Shown: positions 45,373 to 58,102 of the stretch, in pieces | Numbering within the stretch: position 1 is the first letter of the stretch | Layout: every line of letters begins with the position of its first letter | Assembly: GCF_963678635.1 (NCBI RefSeq) | Contig: NC_087069.1 | Location: 24,852,303-24,916,302, forward strand | Origin: Symsagittifera roscoffensis | Taxonomy: Eukaryota > Xenacoelomorpha > Acoela > Convolutidae | Length of the DNA: 64,000 nucleotides | Direction: 5' to 3' | Notes under the pieces: generated by a model | What the model was told of the DNA's origin: nothing | Databases searched by the model: none | The model's input: only the letters and a program-made list of their open reading frames with translations | Position numbers and translations under genes: made by a program

Positions 45373-46200
45373 CCCCTACGTGGGCTTGAACGTTAAAGAT
45401 TTTTAAAACAAAAAAAATTTCTAAAAATCATCAAAAAATTAACGCTAAGCAGTCAGTGGTTTTTCGTGAATTTCAAGTTCTGAAACCCGACAAGCGGCTT
45501 GTGAAGTTCAGTTATTGTACTCAATGATAGAAAAAAATGTAAAAAATGTTCGTATTAACACACTAAGCTGATGCTAGTGTAAAGAGCATAATAACGACCG
45601 AACTAAATGATTTTTAAGCTTTAGCTGCCCCAGGGAACATGCTTCTTCCGAGCATTATGAAGATGTTTAAAACGTAACAACCGCCAAGTGATGATAATGA
45701 AACTTTGGTTTTGGAACTGTTTTTCGCTGTGGCACTGCAGCTTGAATTGTTTGCTGATGATTTTTAGTTAATCTTTGTTGCACTTCTTAATTATATTAAT
45801 CGTCTTTTGTTTCAATTGCTTTGTAAACGCCTAATAGTATTGCCTTAAGTGGCTTCGCAAGTGAAGTTTATCTAAGAAATTTCTGAAAAAAATCTATCGA
45901 TTGATTTTTTTCTATTGACTTTTAGTTAACTCATGGTTGCAGGGCTCCACTTTTGTCGCCTAGTTTTATAAATATGGTTGCTTTACTTTGTTACTTGAAT
46001 GTGTTGCCTTTGATCTTTAAAACTGAAATTAATCAGAAAAATGTAAGGAGATTTTTTTACCGATAGCTTCTAGTAATTTAACGGTGGCAATGATTAAAAT
46101 TTTTGTTCATTTAATTTGATTTAAAAAAACCTGACAATTTTTTGCAATCTTTGTTTTGAAATTTTGTAAAATTTCCCAATTATCTTCAATATTATTGAAT
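45373..46200. other. Duplicated host flank, unit 2
   Basis: No gene. It corresponds to 40958-42000 with rearrangements. About 135 bases at ~45780-45915 are absent from unit 1, where the flanking TTTTAGTTAA phrases have been reduced to one. Confidence 0.6.
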
Positions 46201-46375
<175 letters not shown>

Positions 46376-46958
46376 AAGAGACTTCAATTTACCCCTTGGG
46401 GAATCACTAAAAAGGAGCAAAAATCCATTCAAAATTATTGCACTTTATGCTCGAAAAGAACAACGGCATTTCAAAGACCTCGAACAAGAAACGTGAAAAT
46501 TGAATTTTGATTACCATAACCTGATAAAAAAAGATCCACTTCTGACTGCTTGACACTTCTGATCAGTCTATAACATTGTGACTCTACATCTCAACAAAGT
46601 CATTGACCACATTCACTATCCGGTAGAAAAAAGAATTTAAAGTGAGGTTTTTTCACGAGTTTTTCTGCGGCTTCAACCTCGTGAAGTGGGTATTCCGTAT
46701 TGATTGAGTAGGTTGCTGAATATCAAAGAAACAACAGTTTTTTCCATAGAACCAGCAGTTTTTTAGTCTTTATGACCAAAATTCTTTACATTTTGTCACA
46801 TATCTAAACGAATGTTTTTATACAATCACAAAAAAAAACACAAAAAGCTTAGTGTTTCAGACAAATATTATCAGATTTACCTAAAAATTATGAAAGCAGC
46901 CCAAGATATTTCACATTTCTTTCTCGCCCGTGTTACATTCCTTGGACATATTTCTTAG

Positions 46959-47898
46959 ACCTCAGAAGACCACTTTCTTATTCTATTAGCACTTCCCCTA
47001 TTCAACAATTCCGCCGATATTGAACTATGCCAATCTCGCTTACACAAACTAGCAACCGCACCACATGAGAAACACCACTACAGGACGTAATCAGACACTA
47101 AACAGATTTATAGCAACACGAGCTAACATATTTTACATAAATCATGATGTCCACGCTATTACACGCTACATGGAGGACACAGCTATTGAAGACGAGCCTA
47201 ACACTAGCACTCAATTAACTGAATTTTTTTTTATCAAGTCAGAATATGTATTTAATATAGATTGTACTAACAAAAAATTTGACAACATCATCGCCATTGC
47301 ACTAAAAGCAATAAGTTCAACCACTTTGGACTAACCTTTCACTTCCTCGCACCTAAGGAAGGAGATTTACACTGTTCGCATGAAATTATGTTACGCACAA
47401 AATTGACACACACATACACCTATTATAAGTTCATCCAACACCACATTACAACTAACAAACCAACCAACAAACTCACAACACAGATTTACATTGATTAACT
47501 CCAACTTTACTTCACCATACTTCCTAAGTCCTACTTATTGTATATAAAAGAGTAATCTTCATGACATCCTCCGTAAGTATGATCCCATTCGACAAATATA
47601 TATATTCTACCCACTAACCAAATCATTCGATGTTGATGACTCCCGCCCACTAATATTCCCCCATAAAAATATACAGCCCATTGAAATGCCCATACTAGAA
47701 TACATACATCACAATAAATATTACCTTAATTTGTATAATTCACTACAAAACACATCGCACAAATTCTCGCTTGACAAAGAAGAACTAAATATCACCCGAG
47801 CGCTAGAGCTTCTCTGGCCTCAGCTTCAAACTAAAAACATCATTCACATGTTTGCGAAACTCATCATATCATCTGACACAATTCGCAATTCGCACTAA
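46959..47898 (+). pseudogene. A/C-rich decayed gene of unknown origin
   Basis: Four consecutive plus-strand open stretches alternate between two phases: 46959-47090, 47053-47334, 47283-47498 and 47548-47898 (117 codons). They overlap or nearly abut, as expected of one gene with three frameshifts. Codons are rich in A and C and the plus strand is strikingly poor in G, unlike both flanks. Peptide pieces look genuine: ADIELCQSRLHKLATAPHEK, FFFIKSEYVFNIDCTNKKF, LTFHFLAPKEGDLHCSHEI, and IRALELL-like helices near the end. No domain is recognised. The strand asymmetry suggests sequence from a different genome, such as a virus or organelle, but this is inference. Confidence 0.4.
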
Positions 47899-48640
47899 AT
47901 TTCCAAACAGATTTGTTGATGATGACATTCCTTTGTAATCATAATTAAATGTTTCAACTAACGATGCAAACAAGTTTCGAGAGCTTTTAAAATCCTATTT
48001 AACAAACAAAGTAAACTATTGAAACACTAAATTTCGATATAACAGCAGTAGAATTTAAAAAACTAAAGCAGTAAATTCATAAGAATTGCATTTAAATTAG
48101 AAGAAAACTAATCGATTCTACGTGACGATTCTTTTAGAAAATTTAAATCTATCCCTACTCGCCCTTTATTCACACACTGTTTCATTAAACTCGAAAACTT
48201 TCCCACTAAGATTTGTTTATTAATTGAATTTCAAGTTTCAAATGTAACTGATAACAACTCTAAGTTGTTTTCATCCGTTCCAAACTTTGCTTTAACCCTG
48301 TCGGAAAGAATTATGAGGGTAAACTTAAACTAACCAATGCAGCTTTCTAACGCCACAAAACCCCAAACTAGTAGCATGAATAAGAAAGAAAGTCCCACAG
48401 TACCCAAACCGGATTAAACACAGATTAAAACTGGGTTAATTATTCTTTTGAAACTCATTTCAAGTTTTATTGAAACCAAAAAAAAAACTAAAAAGTCAAA
48501 TGACAAACCCAAAACACAAAAATCTCTTTTTGAGAAAAGGACACAACCAAAACAAAAACGAGAAAAACAGCTGAAAAAAAAAGAAATAAAAGGTTGAACA
48601 CAAAAAGAGACTTTGCCCTAAGAGAAGATAAAAGTATACT
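47899..48640. other. Non-coding stretch
   Basis: AT-rich, A-biased on the plus strand, no gene recognised. The long minus-strand T-rich section at 48430-48610 could be the body or tail of the SINE next to it. Confidence 0.4.
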
Positions 48641-48720
48641 CCTGGCATCACCAACCAGAGGGTTGTCTTGAGCATGCTCTATAGCCGGCCTAACCCACCG
48701 CGCTACAACCACGCTTTGTG
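48641..48720 (-). repeat. tRNA-derived SINE head (candidate)
   Basis: On the minus strand, GTGGTTGTAGCGCGGTGGG resembles a tRNA A box (TGTAGCGCGGTGGG), and about 35 bases on, GGTTGGTGATGCC is a weakened B box. The spacing is that of an RNA polymerase III internal promoter. GC content is far above the flanks. No folded tRNA or anticodon is convincing, so a SINE fragment is preferred over a tRNA gene. Confidence 0.4.
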
Positions 48721-49672
48721 ACCCACACTCTATTTTTGACTAGAAATGCTCTAGGGTGAGCGAATCCTTAGAGTAACCGAACTAAAATAAAAACGGTTTT
48801 GTGTAAATAACTAATAATTAATGATAACTAAAAACCGACTTCACTAACGAAGTGTAGATACATAACTGCAATATGATGAAAAAGATTTCTCAGATCCAGA
48901 GGAACGAGCAGCAAGATGAGATGAAAACTCAATTACATTCCAACTCTGGTTTGGCAAATCTATTGGTTTGTTGCCGTTGTCACTACCCTCAAAGGATTTA
49001 AATTATGAACTCAACAAGTCAGCAAAGAAAAACCATTGAAACAGAACAATGGCCAAGTCAATCTTGATCTCACATACCGATCCTAGTCACCTGGCACTTC
49101 ACAGAGAAAGGTCATCTTCAACGTAGTATTGCTCTAAGCTCAGCGAATCCTGAAGTCTTGACTCAATCACCCAAGAAGATCCACGATCAAACGAGACCAA
49201 CAAATGGAACACGAACAAACGTTATTCTTCTCTCTCACGGCTCAAATCTCTAAAAGAAAACTACTTCACCCGTCGTTCACTACAAAAAACATTCGAGAAA
49301 AAACAGCTCTTGAGTTTTATTGAGTTTTATTGTTACGTGCCGAAACTAATTGTAGTTTCAGCACCAGAGTAATTTGAATAAATGTTAGAATACAGTTTTT
49401 CTCCTTCCGGATAAACTCCAAGAACTACCCCGTAAATACCAGTATACATTTGATCTATTCAGACTAGGAGATATAAGAGTAAGATTACGAATGATATTAG
49501 ACTAAAAAGTTGCACAAATCCATTCGGCCGAAAATAAGATAACGTGACGAATAGACGGTGTACCTTATCTGAAATTACTCTATGAGTACAGTCCATAGTA
49601 CAAAACTCTATTCTCCCATTTCAATGCATAGAGAAACAAAGATCAGAACAAGCTTTGCCTGAAATTGTTCGA
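48721..49672. other. Non-coding stretch
   Basis: No gene; a short GAGTTTTATT tandem pair at 49313-49332. Confidence 0.45.
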
Positions 49673-51132
49673 AAGTATGCACATAGGATTTATAACAATT
49701 TTTGATGGAATCTTCTTTATAAAAATCTGCAGTTTGTCCATAAAAATGAGATGATATCAGGCCCACATGTCAGGCTCATTTTCTAATTTGAAGTCTGCAA
49801 ATGATCATTTGTACAACTGCGAAAGGCTGATACTATTATGAAACTTCCATACCCTGCCCTAGTAACTTCCCACATTTTTACATTTTCTAAGAAAAAGTTT
49901 TTTCTAGCGCTCGGAAGGAAATATGTTCAGAAATGATCAAATACGTTTACCCGAGTGTTAAAACTTTGTAATCATGCCGCGAAAAGGTGGTGTTTTTTAG
50001 GATAGTTTTCGATGCAACTAATTATTTCATAATCACGCCGCAAAACAATAGTTTTTTATTGGCTGAAAATCAATGCAGCTAGATACGTCATTGCGCGTCC
50101 TTGTGCAACCTAAATTAAAAATTAACCGCATTGAAAAGTACTCAGATTTTCTATAATTTATTTTTCCTGTAGTAGTGTTATGTGGTCAGTTGGCAAAATT
50201 GAAACTAAGTTTTTGCAAAGGCTATAAAGTTTTATAACTTATTAAAACTGATTCGATATACCACGGATTTATATATCTCTCCCAATCAAGAAAAGCAAAG
50301 CGCCTCAGATTAGAGTATCAGGTATAAACAACAAATAACTGTAAATTTTACTAGTGCAAATAATTTCTCATTCCAAATCAAAGTAAACCGCTTCTAAAAT
50401 CAAACTGAACTACTGAATCCATTCCAAGTTTGTTTCTACCCCCAAAATTCAGTAGACCAAATGAACAAGCAGATTTCTTCAGACTGCAGGAGAGAAAAAC
50501 CGAAACTGACTCAGACTCAAAAAGTTAAACAAACTTGGAATGGAAACAAACTTGGAGTTAAACTATCTCCAAGTTTGTTTAACTCCAAGCTAAACAAGTT
50601 TAGAGTTAAGCAAACCTGTTTCTGAAAATAGATTTTTGACTAGCTCGAGGCTCCGATCCCGATATTTTTTGATGTGAATAAGATACGAAACTGTTTAAGG
50701 GGATCTTTTCTGCTCTCCTATGCTAGGGCAAGCCGTTGTCTAGCTAATTTTTGATTTTGTTATAAACTGAGATGTAATACTTTTCAAAAGTTCATGTGAA
50801 AATTTGAAAAAATCAAAAAAATGAAGAAAAAAAACCTGGAAAAACATTCAATTTTTTTTGTCTCAAACTGTCCGTTAAAGCCTTTAATCGCTCAGATAAG
50901 AAATATAACACCTTTAAATATCTTTGAGAAGCTCTAGTGACGTTTTTTTGAAAATGTGAATTTTCCCGTTGTATGTCTAAATCGTGAACCGAGATGAAAA
51001 TTGAAACTTTTTGTTTTCCAGCTAACTCCGTTAGCCAAATACGTCCTTTGGACAAATATCGCAAAAAACGCAATATTTTTTTAAAAACAACTCCTTCATA
51101 CTTGTTTTTTTCTTTCGATTTTTGGTTTCTTG
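49673..51132. repeat. 1,460-bp tandem duplication, copy 1
   Basis: Followed head-to-tail by 51133-52593. I noticed only two base differences over the whole length (near 50330/51790 and 50960/52420). No gene inside: the minus frames near its right end are lysine-rich and unsupported. Confidence 0.97.
50420..50586. other. Cluster of inverted repeats (also at +1460)
   Basis: CATTCCAAGTTTGTTT (50420-50435) pairs with AAACAAACTTGGAATG (50527-50542). AAACAAACTTGG (50544-50555) pairs with CCAAGTTTGTTT (50569-50580). GGAGTTAAAC (50554-50563) pairs with GTTTAACTCC (50577-50586). The arms are mutually related, so alternative hairpins compete. Confidence 0.85.
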
Positions 51133-52593
51133 AAGTATGCACATAGGATTTATAACAATTTTTGATGGAATCTTCTTTATAAAAATCTGCAGTTTGTCCA
51201 TAAAAATGAGATGATATCAGGCCCACATGTCAGGCTCATTTTCTAATTTGAAGTCTGCAAATGATCATTTGTACAACTGCGAAAGGCTGATACTATTATG
51301 AAACTTCCATACCCTGCCCTAGTAACTTCCCACATTTTTACATTTTCTAAGAAAAAGTTTTTTCTAGCGCTCGGAAGGAAATATGTTCAGAAATGATCAA
51401 ATACGTTTACCCGAGTGTTAAAACTTTGTAATCATGCCGCGAAAAGGTGGTGTTTTTTAGGATAGTTTTCGATGCAACTAATTATTTCATAATCACGCCG
51501 CAAAACAATAGTTTTTTATTGGCTGAAAATCAATGCAGCTAGATACGTCATTGCGCGTCCTTGTGCAACCTAAATTAAAAATTAACCGCATTGAAAAGTA
51601 CTCAGATTTTCTATAATTTATTTTTCCTGTAGTAGTGTTATGTGGTCAGTTGGCAAAATTGAAACTAAGTTTTTGCAAAGGCTATAAAGTTTTATAACTT
51701 ATTAAAACTGATTCGATATACCACGGATTTATATATCTCTCCCAATCAAGAAAAGCAAAGCGCCTCAGATTAGAGTATCAGGTATAAACAAAAAATAACT
51801 GTAAATTTTACTAGTGCAAATAATTTCTCATTCCAAATCAAAGTAAACCGCTTCTAAAATCAAACTGAACTACTGAATCCATTCCAAGTTTGTTTCTACC
51901 CCCAAAATTCAGTAGACCAAATGAACAAGCAGATTTCTTCAGACTGCAGGAGAGAAAAACCGAAACTGACTCAGACTCAAAAAGTTAAACAAACTTGGAA
52001 TGGAAACAAACTTGGAGTTAAACTATCTCCAAGTTTGTTTAACTCCAAGCTAAACAAGTTTAGAGTTAAGCAAACCTGTTTCTGAAAATAGATTTTTGAC
52101 TAGCTCGAGGCTCCGATCCCGATATTTTTTGATGTGAATAAGATACGAAACTGTTTAAGGGGATCTTTTCTGCTCTCCTATGCTAGGGCAAGCCGTTGTC
52201 TAGCTAATTTTTGATTTTGTTATAAACTGAGATGTAATACTTTTCAAAAGTTCATGTGAAAATTTGAAAAAATCAAAAAAATGAAGAAAAAAAACCTGGA
52301 AAAACATTCAATTTTTTTTGTCTCAAACTGTCCGTTAAAGCCTTTAATCGCTCAGATAAGAAATATAACACCTTTAAATATCTTTGAGAAGCTCTAGTGA
52401 CGTTTTTTTGAAAATGTGAATTTTTCCGTTGTATGTCTAAATCGTGAACCGAGATGAAAATTGAAACTTTTTGTTTTCCAGCTAACTCCGTTAGCCAAAT
52501 ACGTCCTTTGGACAAATATCGCAAAAAACGCAATATTTTTTTAAAAACAACTCCTTCATACTTGTTTTTTTCTTTCGATTTTTGGTTTCTTGA
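51133..52593. repeat. 1,460-bp tandem duplication, copy 2
   Basis: See copy 1. The unit ends at TTTGGTTTCTTGA (52581-52593), after which the sequence is unique. Confidence 0.97.
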
Positions 52594-53739
52594 ACTACAT
52601 AAATGAAAAAAAAAAGTTAACAGAAGCAAACCGGTTGATTTGCATAGAACCATAAGCTCTGAGCGTCAAACTTCTCAGCTTGGAATAAAAGATTTTGCAG
52701 TTTTCTTTTTAAAAAAAGTTAGTTTTGAAATTTTCATATTTGTCTATTAATAAGATTTTGACTAATTCAAAGTTCTGAACCCAATGATTTTTGATCTGAT
52801 AAAGCTGGACGCTAGGTAATGAGGACCATTTCTGTTTTCGAATAGTAGGGCAAGCCATTGTTATTAAAAAAATTTTATCTGGATTATTGGTAGATTGAAA
52901 AATGATTTGTAAATTTTGCGATGAAAAAGAAAAAACCAAAAACTTGAAAAATTAAATTTCACCTAAAGTTTTGTTTCCAATAATTTGCGATGATATTTTG
53001 TCCTTCAAGAAAACAAAGGAGGTCTTGGAACTAGTCTAGTGCAATAAAAGCTTGTCTATTTCAAAAACAAAAAATTTTAATGGGTATTCTATCTGATAAA
53101 CTATCTTTCTCTTTCTAGATTTTTTAAATTAGTTTCTTTCTAAAATTAATTAAAACCAACATACCAAAAATTAATTGACCCAATTGATAACGAAACAATC
53201 AAAAAACGAAGGATGTGAAAAGACTATAAAAAGTTTTGTTAGCTGTTTTCCGGTATCATAGATTCTATAAAATTCATTTGATTATTCATAGTTTGTCTAA
53301 ACTCGAGAAATTGTTAATTGTATTTATCAATAAATTTTTGAAATAAATGGGGCAAAAAGGAGGGTAAAAAATTTTAATTTTCAGATTTCCTGAAGGAAAA
53401 AAAAATTTATCCAATGATCCAATTTTCTCATATTGATGATACTTATCAAAAAAGAGTCAAAAGACCTTTGGAATCTCGAAGAACTTTAATACTACATATT
53501 CTGATTGCAAAACTGAAATTTGGAAGATTTCAATTGTTTCTGCAGGGAACGCGCATAAAAAAATACCTTTTTTGTGTCAAAACCTCCCAATATGTGCTCC
53601 GAAAACATTATTATTCAAAAAATGTGTATGGTTGATTTTCTACTCTTAAAAAACCATTATAAAAAGCAAGTTAGCAAGAGTAGTGTATTAGTATGAACCT
53701 ACTTTGTGTTCGGACCTAACTGGCAAACAAACATGCTCA
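52594..53739. other. Unique stretch holding an older relative of the 1,460-bp unit
   Basis: 52745-52970 resembles 50637-50850 at a much lower level (TTTTGACTA, TAGGGCAAGCC(A/G)TTGT, GATGAAAA). An ancient copy thus lies beside the recent pair. Otherwise AT-rich, with no gene. Confidence 0.6.
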
Positions 53740-54785
53740 TTTAAGGGCATTTTTCTTCTAATCTTGATCTGTATTATTGGAATTTTCGTTGCAACTGTTG
53801 TCTACTTTTTTGAGGCTAGTCTTTAGAATTATTGAGCATGAAAGACTGATTGGGAACGACGCGAGTGTTTCATTATCAAGGCTAATGTTTCGACTCTGTC
53901 GCGTACGCAAAGTTTTCTCAAGTTGAGATTTAGTTCTTTTTTTTCACTTCACTTTTTAGAGCTGATTTTGGTCGTTTTCTTGCTAGTGTTTGCAAAGCGC
54001 AGTTTCGCCTCGGTGATTTATTTTATGTAGGTCAAGTAGTTTTGTTGAATTGTAAATGATGCAGAGTAAATGAACATATTTCAGACTCTTAAAAAGATTG
54101 CAATGATTTTTTTTTCTGTTTTTTAAGCAAGTCTTAAATTTTAATCGGGCTTAAATTTATAATTTTGCGTTTTGGCTTTTGATTTTTTTATGTTCAGTTC
54201 ACTTTTTAAGTTGAAAAGAAGGTAAACTCCCTTACTGATACCATAGTCATCATCTAGATTCAAAAGTGGTGTTTGGTTTTCAGATTTCCCAGCGAATAAA
54301 AAATTTATTTATTGATCTAGTTCCCTCAAAACCATAATAAAATGTTCTAGAAATTGAAAGAACTTTAAGGGCAACTATATATTTTTTCTTTTTTTTTTCA
54401 AAAAACAAGTCAGTCTTTTTCAGTTTTTCTTGCGTTCAATAACTGTCTGTAGGGTTTTTTCACTATTTTCAGTGGGATTTTTCAAGGAGCACAGGCATTC
54501 TTCTTGGCGACATCATTGGATTCCGCAACTGACACTCAATTAGCCTCAAAGTCGTTGAGTTCATTTTTTTATGAATGATTGCTAAGGAAAATGCCATCAC
54601 CTCCTTGTTTCATTAGCAAAACAAACGTGGATGACAATTTTCACTACTTTTTAAAAGTTTTTTAAGAACATCATCCAATACAAAGAACAAGGTTTTTGTC
54701 GTTACATTATTATATTTTTTTCAACTTAGTTGTTTAAAAGGGCATTTTTCTGCCACAAAACAACTGCCATTAAAAGGGCAGTTGT
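53740..54785. repeat. 1,046-bp tandem duplication, copy 1
   Basis: Starts TTTAAGGGCATTTTTC. The next copy starts at 54786. I saw no differences between them over the available length. No gene is seen inside. Confidence 0.97.
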
Positions 54786-54788
54786 TTT
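54757..54788. other. 12-bp perfect hairpin at the duplication junction
   Basis: AAAACAACTGCC (54757-54768), 8-base loop, GGCAGTTGTTTT (54777-54788). The right arm ends at the join between the two tandem copies. Confidence 0.9.
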
Positions 54789-55725
54789 AAGGGCATTTTT
54801 CTTCTAATCTTGATCTGTATTATTGGAATTTTCGTTGCAACTGTTGTCTACTTTTTTGAGGCTAGTCTTTAGAATTATTGAGCATGAAAGACTGATTGGG
54901 AACGACGCGAGTGTTTCATTATCAAGGCTAATGTTTCGACTCTGTCGCGTACGCAAAGTTTTCTCAAGTTGAGATTTAGTTCTTTTTTTTCACTTCACTT
55001 TTTAGAGCTGATTTTGGTCGTTTTCTTGCTAGTGTTTGCAAAGCGCAGTTTCGCCTCGGTGATTTATTTTATGTAGGTCAAGTAGTTTTGTTGAATTGTA
55101 AATGATGCAGAGTAAATGAACATATTTCAGACTCTTAAAAAGATTGCAATGATTTTTTTTTCTGTTTTTTAAGCAAGTCTTAAATTTTAATCGGGCTTAA
55201 ATTTATAATTTTGCGTTTTGGCTTTTGATTTTTTTATGTTCAGTTCACTTTTTAAGTTGAAAAGAAGGTAAACTCCCTTACTGATACCATAGTCATCATC
55301 TAGATTCAAAAGTGGTGTTTGGTTTTCAGATTTCCCAGCGAATAAAAAATTTATTTATTGATCTAGTTCCCTCAAAACCATAATAAAATGTTCTAGAAAT
55401 TGAAAGAACTTTAAGGGCAACTATATATTTTTTCTTTTTTTTTTCAAAAAACAAGTCAGTCTTTTTCAGTTTTTCTTGCGTTCAATAACTGTCTGTAGGG
55501 TTTTTTCACTATTTTCAGTGGGATTTTTCAAGGAGCACAGGCATTCTTCTTGGCGACATCATTGGATTCCGCAACTGACACTCAATTAGCCTCAAAGTCG
55601 TTGAGTTCATTTTTTTATGAATGATTGCTAAGGAAAATGCCATCACCTCCTTGTTTCATTAGCAAAACAAACGTGGATGACAATTTTCACTACTTTTTAA
55701 AAGTTTTTTAAGAACATCATCCAAT
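54786..55725. repeat. 1,046-bp tandem duplication, copy 2 (cut by gap)
   Basis: Matches copy 1 until the run of N begins, about 106 bases short of completion. Confidence 0.97.
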
Positions 55726-55925
55726 NNNNNNNNNNNNNNNNNNNNNNNNNNNNNNNNNNNNNNNNNNNNNNNNNNNNNNNNNNNNNNNNNNNNNNNNNNN
55801 NNNNNNNNNNNNNNNNNNNNNNNNNNNNNNNNNNNNNNNNNNNNNNNNNNNNNNNNNNNNNNNNNNNNNNNNNNNNNNNNNNNNNNNNNNNNNNNNNNNN
55901 NNNNNNNNNNNNNNNNNNNNNNNNN
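55726..55925. other. Assembly gap, 200 N
   Basis: Exactly 200 N, so the length is probably a placeholder. Any frame through it is meaningless. Confidence 0.99.
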
Positions 55926-56944
55926 GGTCTGTTGGCTGTGTTCATTCTAAGTAAAAATTGTGTATAATAAAATGGCGAATCTTTACATGGCATTTTATTT
56001 ACTGTAGTCAGTAAGAACACATTTTGATCTCCATTGCGAAAATTCTTGCAAAAATTGCCAGGGAAACAAAGCAAAAATTAAAATGCCAAAAAAGGTAAAT
56101 TTTTTTAGTAAATGACAAACGCCTTTCATGCCCTTACAGAGGTTGAAAAGTCCTTCTCACACAAATCTATATTTTGAAAAAACACTTTCAAATTTTGTTC
56201 TTGCAATCGTTTTAGTTCATGGATTTTCATAGTAGATCTTTTCCGTTGTATGGACTTCGATGATGAGCTTGTTTGAAAATTTTATTCAGGATGAGGGGGA
56301 TACGTTTTTCGAGCTCACAAAACTAAAGGGCAGAAACTGTTTCAAAAAACTAAAATCATGACTCCACCTCCAACGTTTTAAAATTTTATTAAAAAACCTA
56401 TTTAAAACTTATACTTTGGTTTGTGTGACTATTTTGTTTTGAGTTAAAAATTGACTTAAAACTTCATCGAACAATTTTGGTTTTTCTTGGTTTGTATTGT
56501 TTTTAATTTAGAAGAGCTTAGAAAACTACAGCTTCAAAATTAATCATTCATGTTTTGACTTTTGTTAAATAGATGACGAAGAATAATATTGCAATTTTTT
56601 TGTCTGTTTGTGCTTTTTTTTTGCTGTAATTCCCCATTTTGAGACTTTTGTGCTGTCAAACGTGTTCATCGTAGATGCAATTGTTTTTGATTATTCTTTT
56701 TTCATGTAATTTATAATTTAAAAAGCCCCTGATTTGTAAAGTTAAATTTTCGTTTCTTTTTTTTTCCTTAAAAACTTTATTCGAACTAAATGTTTCCGAT
56801 CATGTTTTATTGGCTTAGTTACCATAATTTGTGTCGCTTTAAGATTACAAAACTGTTGAAAAAAATCAGCAGTCTTTTCTTGCAATAATTCAAAGTATCA
56901 AGATTTAATATCTCAACATTTTATGACAACATTTCCTGGTATTT
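55926..56944. other. Non-coding stretch
   Basis: AT-rich with T and A runs; no gene or repeat recognised. Confidence 0.5.
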
Positions 56945-57300
56945 TTTTTCGTTTTCGACTCAATGAGCGTCTATTTATTGTCGCTTAGTAGCTGTCTGTT
57001 TAACTTAAAAACTAATTTACCCAGTTTGTTGTTTCTTGAATGCTTTATTTCTAGAAGGTTTTATCTGTGTGACAATACAGTCGTTTTTTTTTCTGTCGGA
57101 AGGAAGACAAACTCCAATATCGACCATCAGATTTGCTATGATCAGAAAAAACAAAAAAAACTTCGTTTTGTCGGAAATAGTTTTTACTTTTCTGAATTCC
57201 CCGAGGCAAAAAACGGGACTTAGAATACAAAAATGGGGAAAATTTGAAAGGATTTTTTTTCAAAAGTTTGCTTGTAATATTTGTTCTAATTTTTAACAAT
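56945..57300. repeat. 0.35-kb repeat, copy 1
   Basis: Collinear with 57738-58102: TTTCGACTCAATGA start, GTCGGAAGGAAGACAAACTC in the middle, and TTCAAAAGTTTGCTTGTA near the end. Identity is about 85% by eye. A plus frame of 86 codons runs through copy 1 (56963-57223) but is broken in copy 2, so it is not supported as a gene. Confidence 0.85.
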
Positions 57301-57737
57301 TCAAATTGTTAACATTCTAAGGAGATACTTTCAATGACGTTGTGAAAACAAAACGAGAAAAAAAACTGAGATGACGCTCTTGCTGATTTTGAAGAAGGAA
57401 TTGTGCTGATGGTAATATCGGAATTAGTTTAATAATTTTAAGCCAATAATTATTAGCTACTCAATTTATCTTTTCATAAAAAGTGATGTAAAAATTAGTC
57501 GCAAATTTCAAAAAGTTTTTCACCTCATAAAACATGTTTTCAGGAAACCAAATTTTTTTTGAAATTTAAAAATTCAAACAGTTTTTAGGTTCTTCTTTTT
57601 TTTTTCTTTTTTTTTTCCACTGGAGCCAAATATACAATCCAAACAGGAGAGCAACTTTGGATGCTCTAGGATATTGTACTTTACTTTATTTTTAAACAGA
57701 TCTCATCATAGTATATTTTTACTAATTCACCTTTTTT
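57301..57737. other. Spacer between the 0.35-kb repeats
   Basis: AT-rich; a T/C-rich tract at 57590-57620; no gene. Confidence 0.5.
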
Positions 57738-58102
57738 ATTATTTGTTTCGACTCAATGATCGTCCATGCATTGTCGGCTTAGTAGCTGTTTGTTTTGAAT
57801 TAGAAACTAATTTATGCTGTTTGTTGTTTCTTGAATGCTTTTTTTCTTGATGGTTTCATCTATGTGACAAAAAAGGTTCGTTTTTTTATCTGTCGGAAGG
57901 AAGACAAACTCCAATATCGACCATCAGATTTGCTATAATCAGAAAGACGATAAAAACTTCGTTTTTGTCGGAAATGGGTTTTAATTTGCTTATTTCCCCA
58001 AGGCAAAAAACGGGACTTAGAATAAAAAAATGGGGAAAATTTGAAAAGATTTTTTTTTTTCAAAAGTTTGCTTGTATATATTTGTTCTAATTGCTAACAA
58101 TT
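57738..58102. repeat. 0.35-kb repeat, copy 2
   Basis: See copy 1. It ends directly at the start of the ATGT microsatellite. Confidence 0.85.

Noticed and set aside
48488-48712. 74-codon minus frame with a hydrophobic stretch
   Set aside because: Coincides with the SINE-like head and T-rich tail; composition explains the hydrophobic residues.
55697-56074. 125-codon minus frame
   Set aside because: Spans the 200-N gap, so most of it is unknown.
57036-57299. Overlapping frames in the 0.35-kb repeat
   Set aside because: Open on both strands in copy 1 but broken in copy 2; no conservation of phase.
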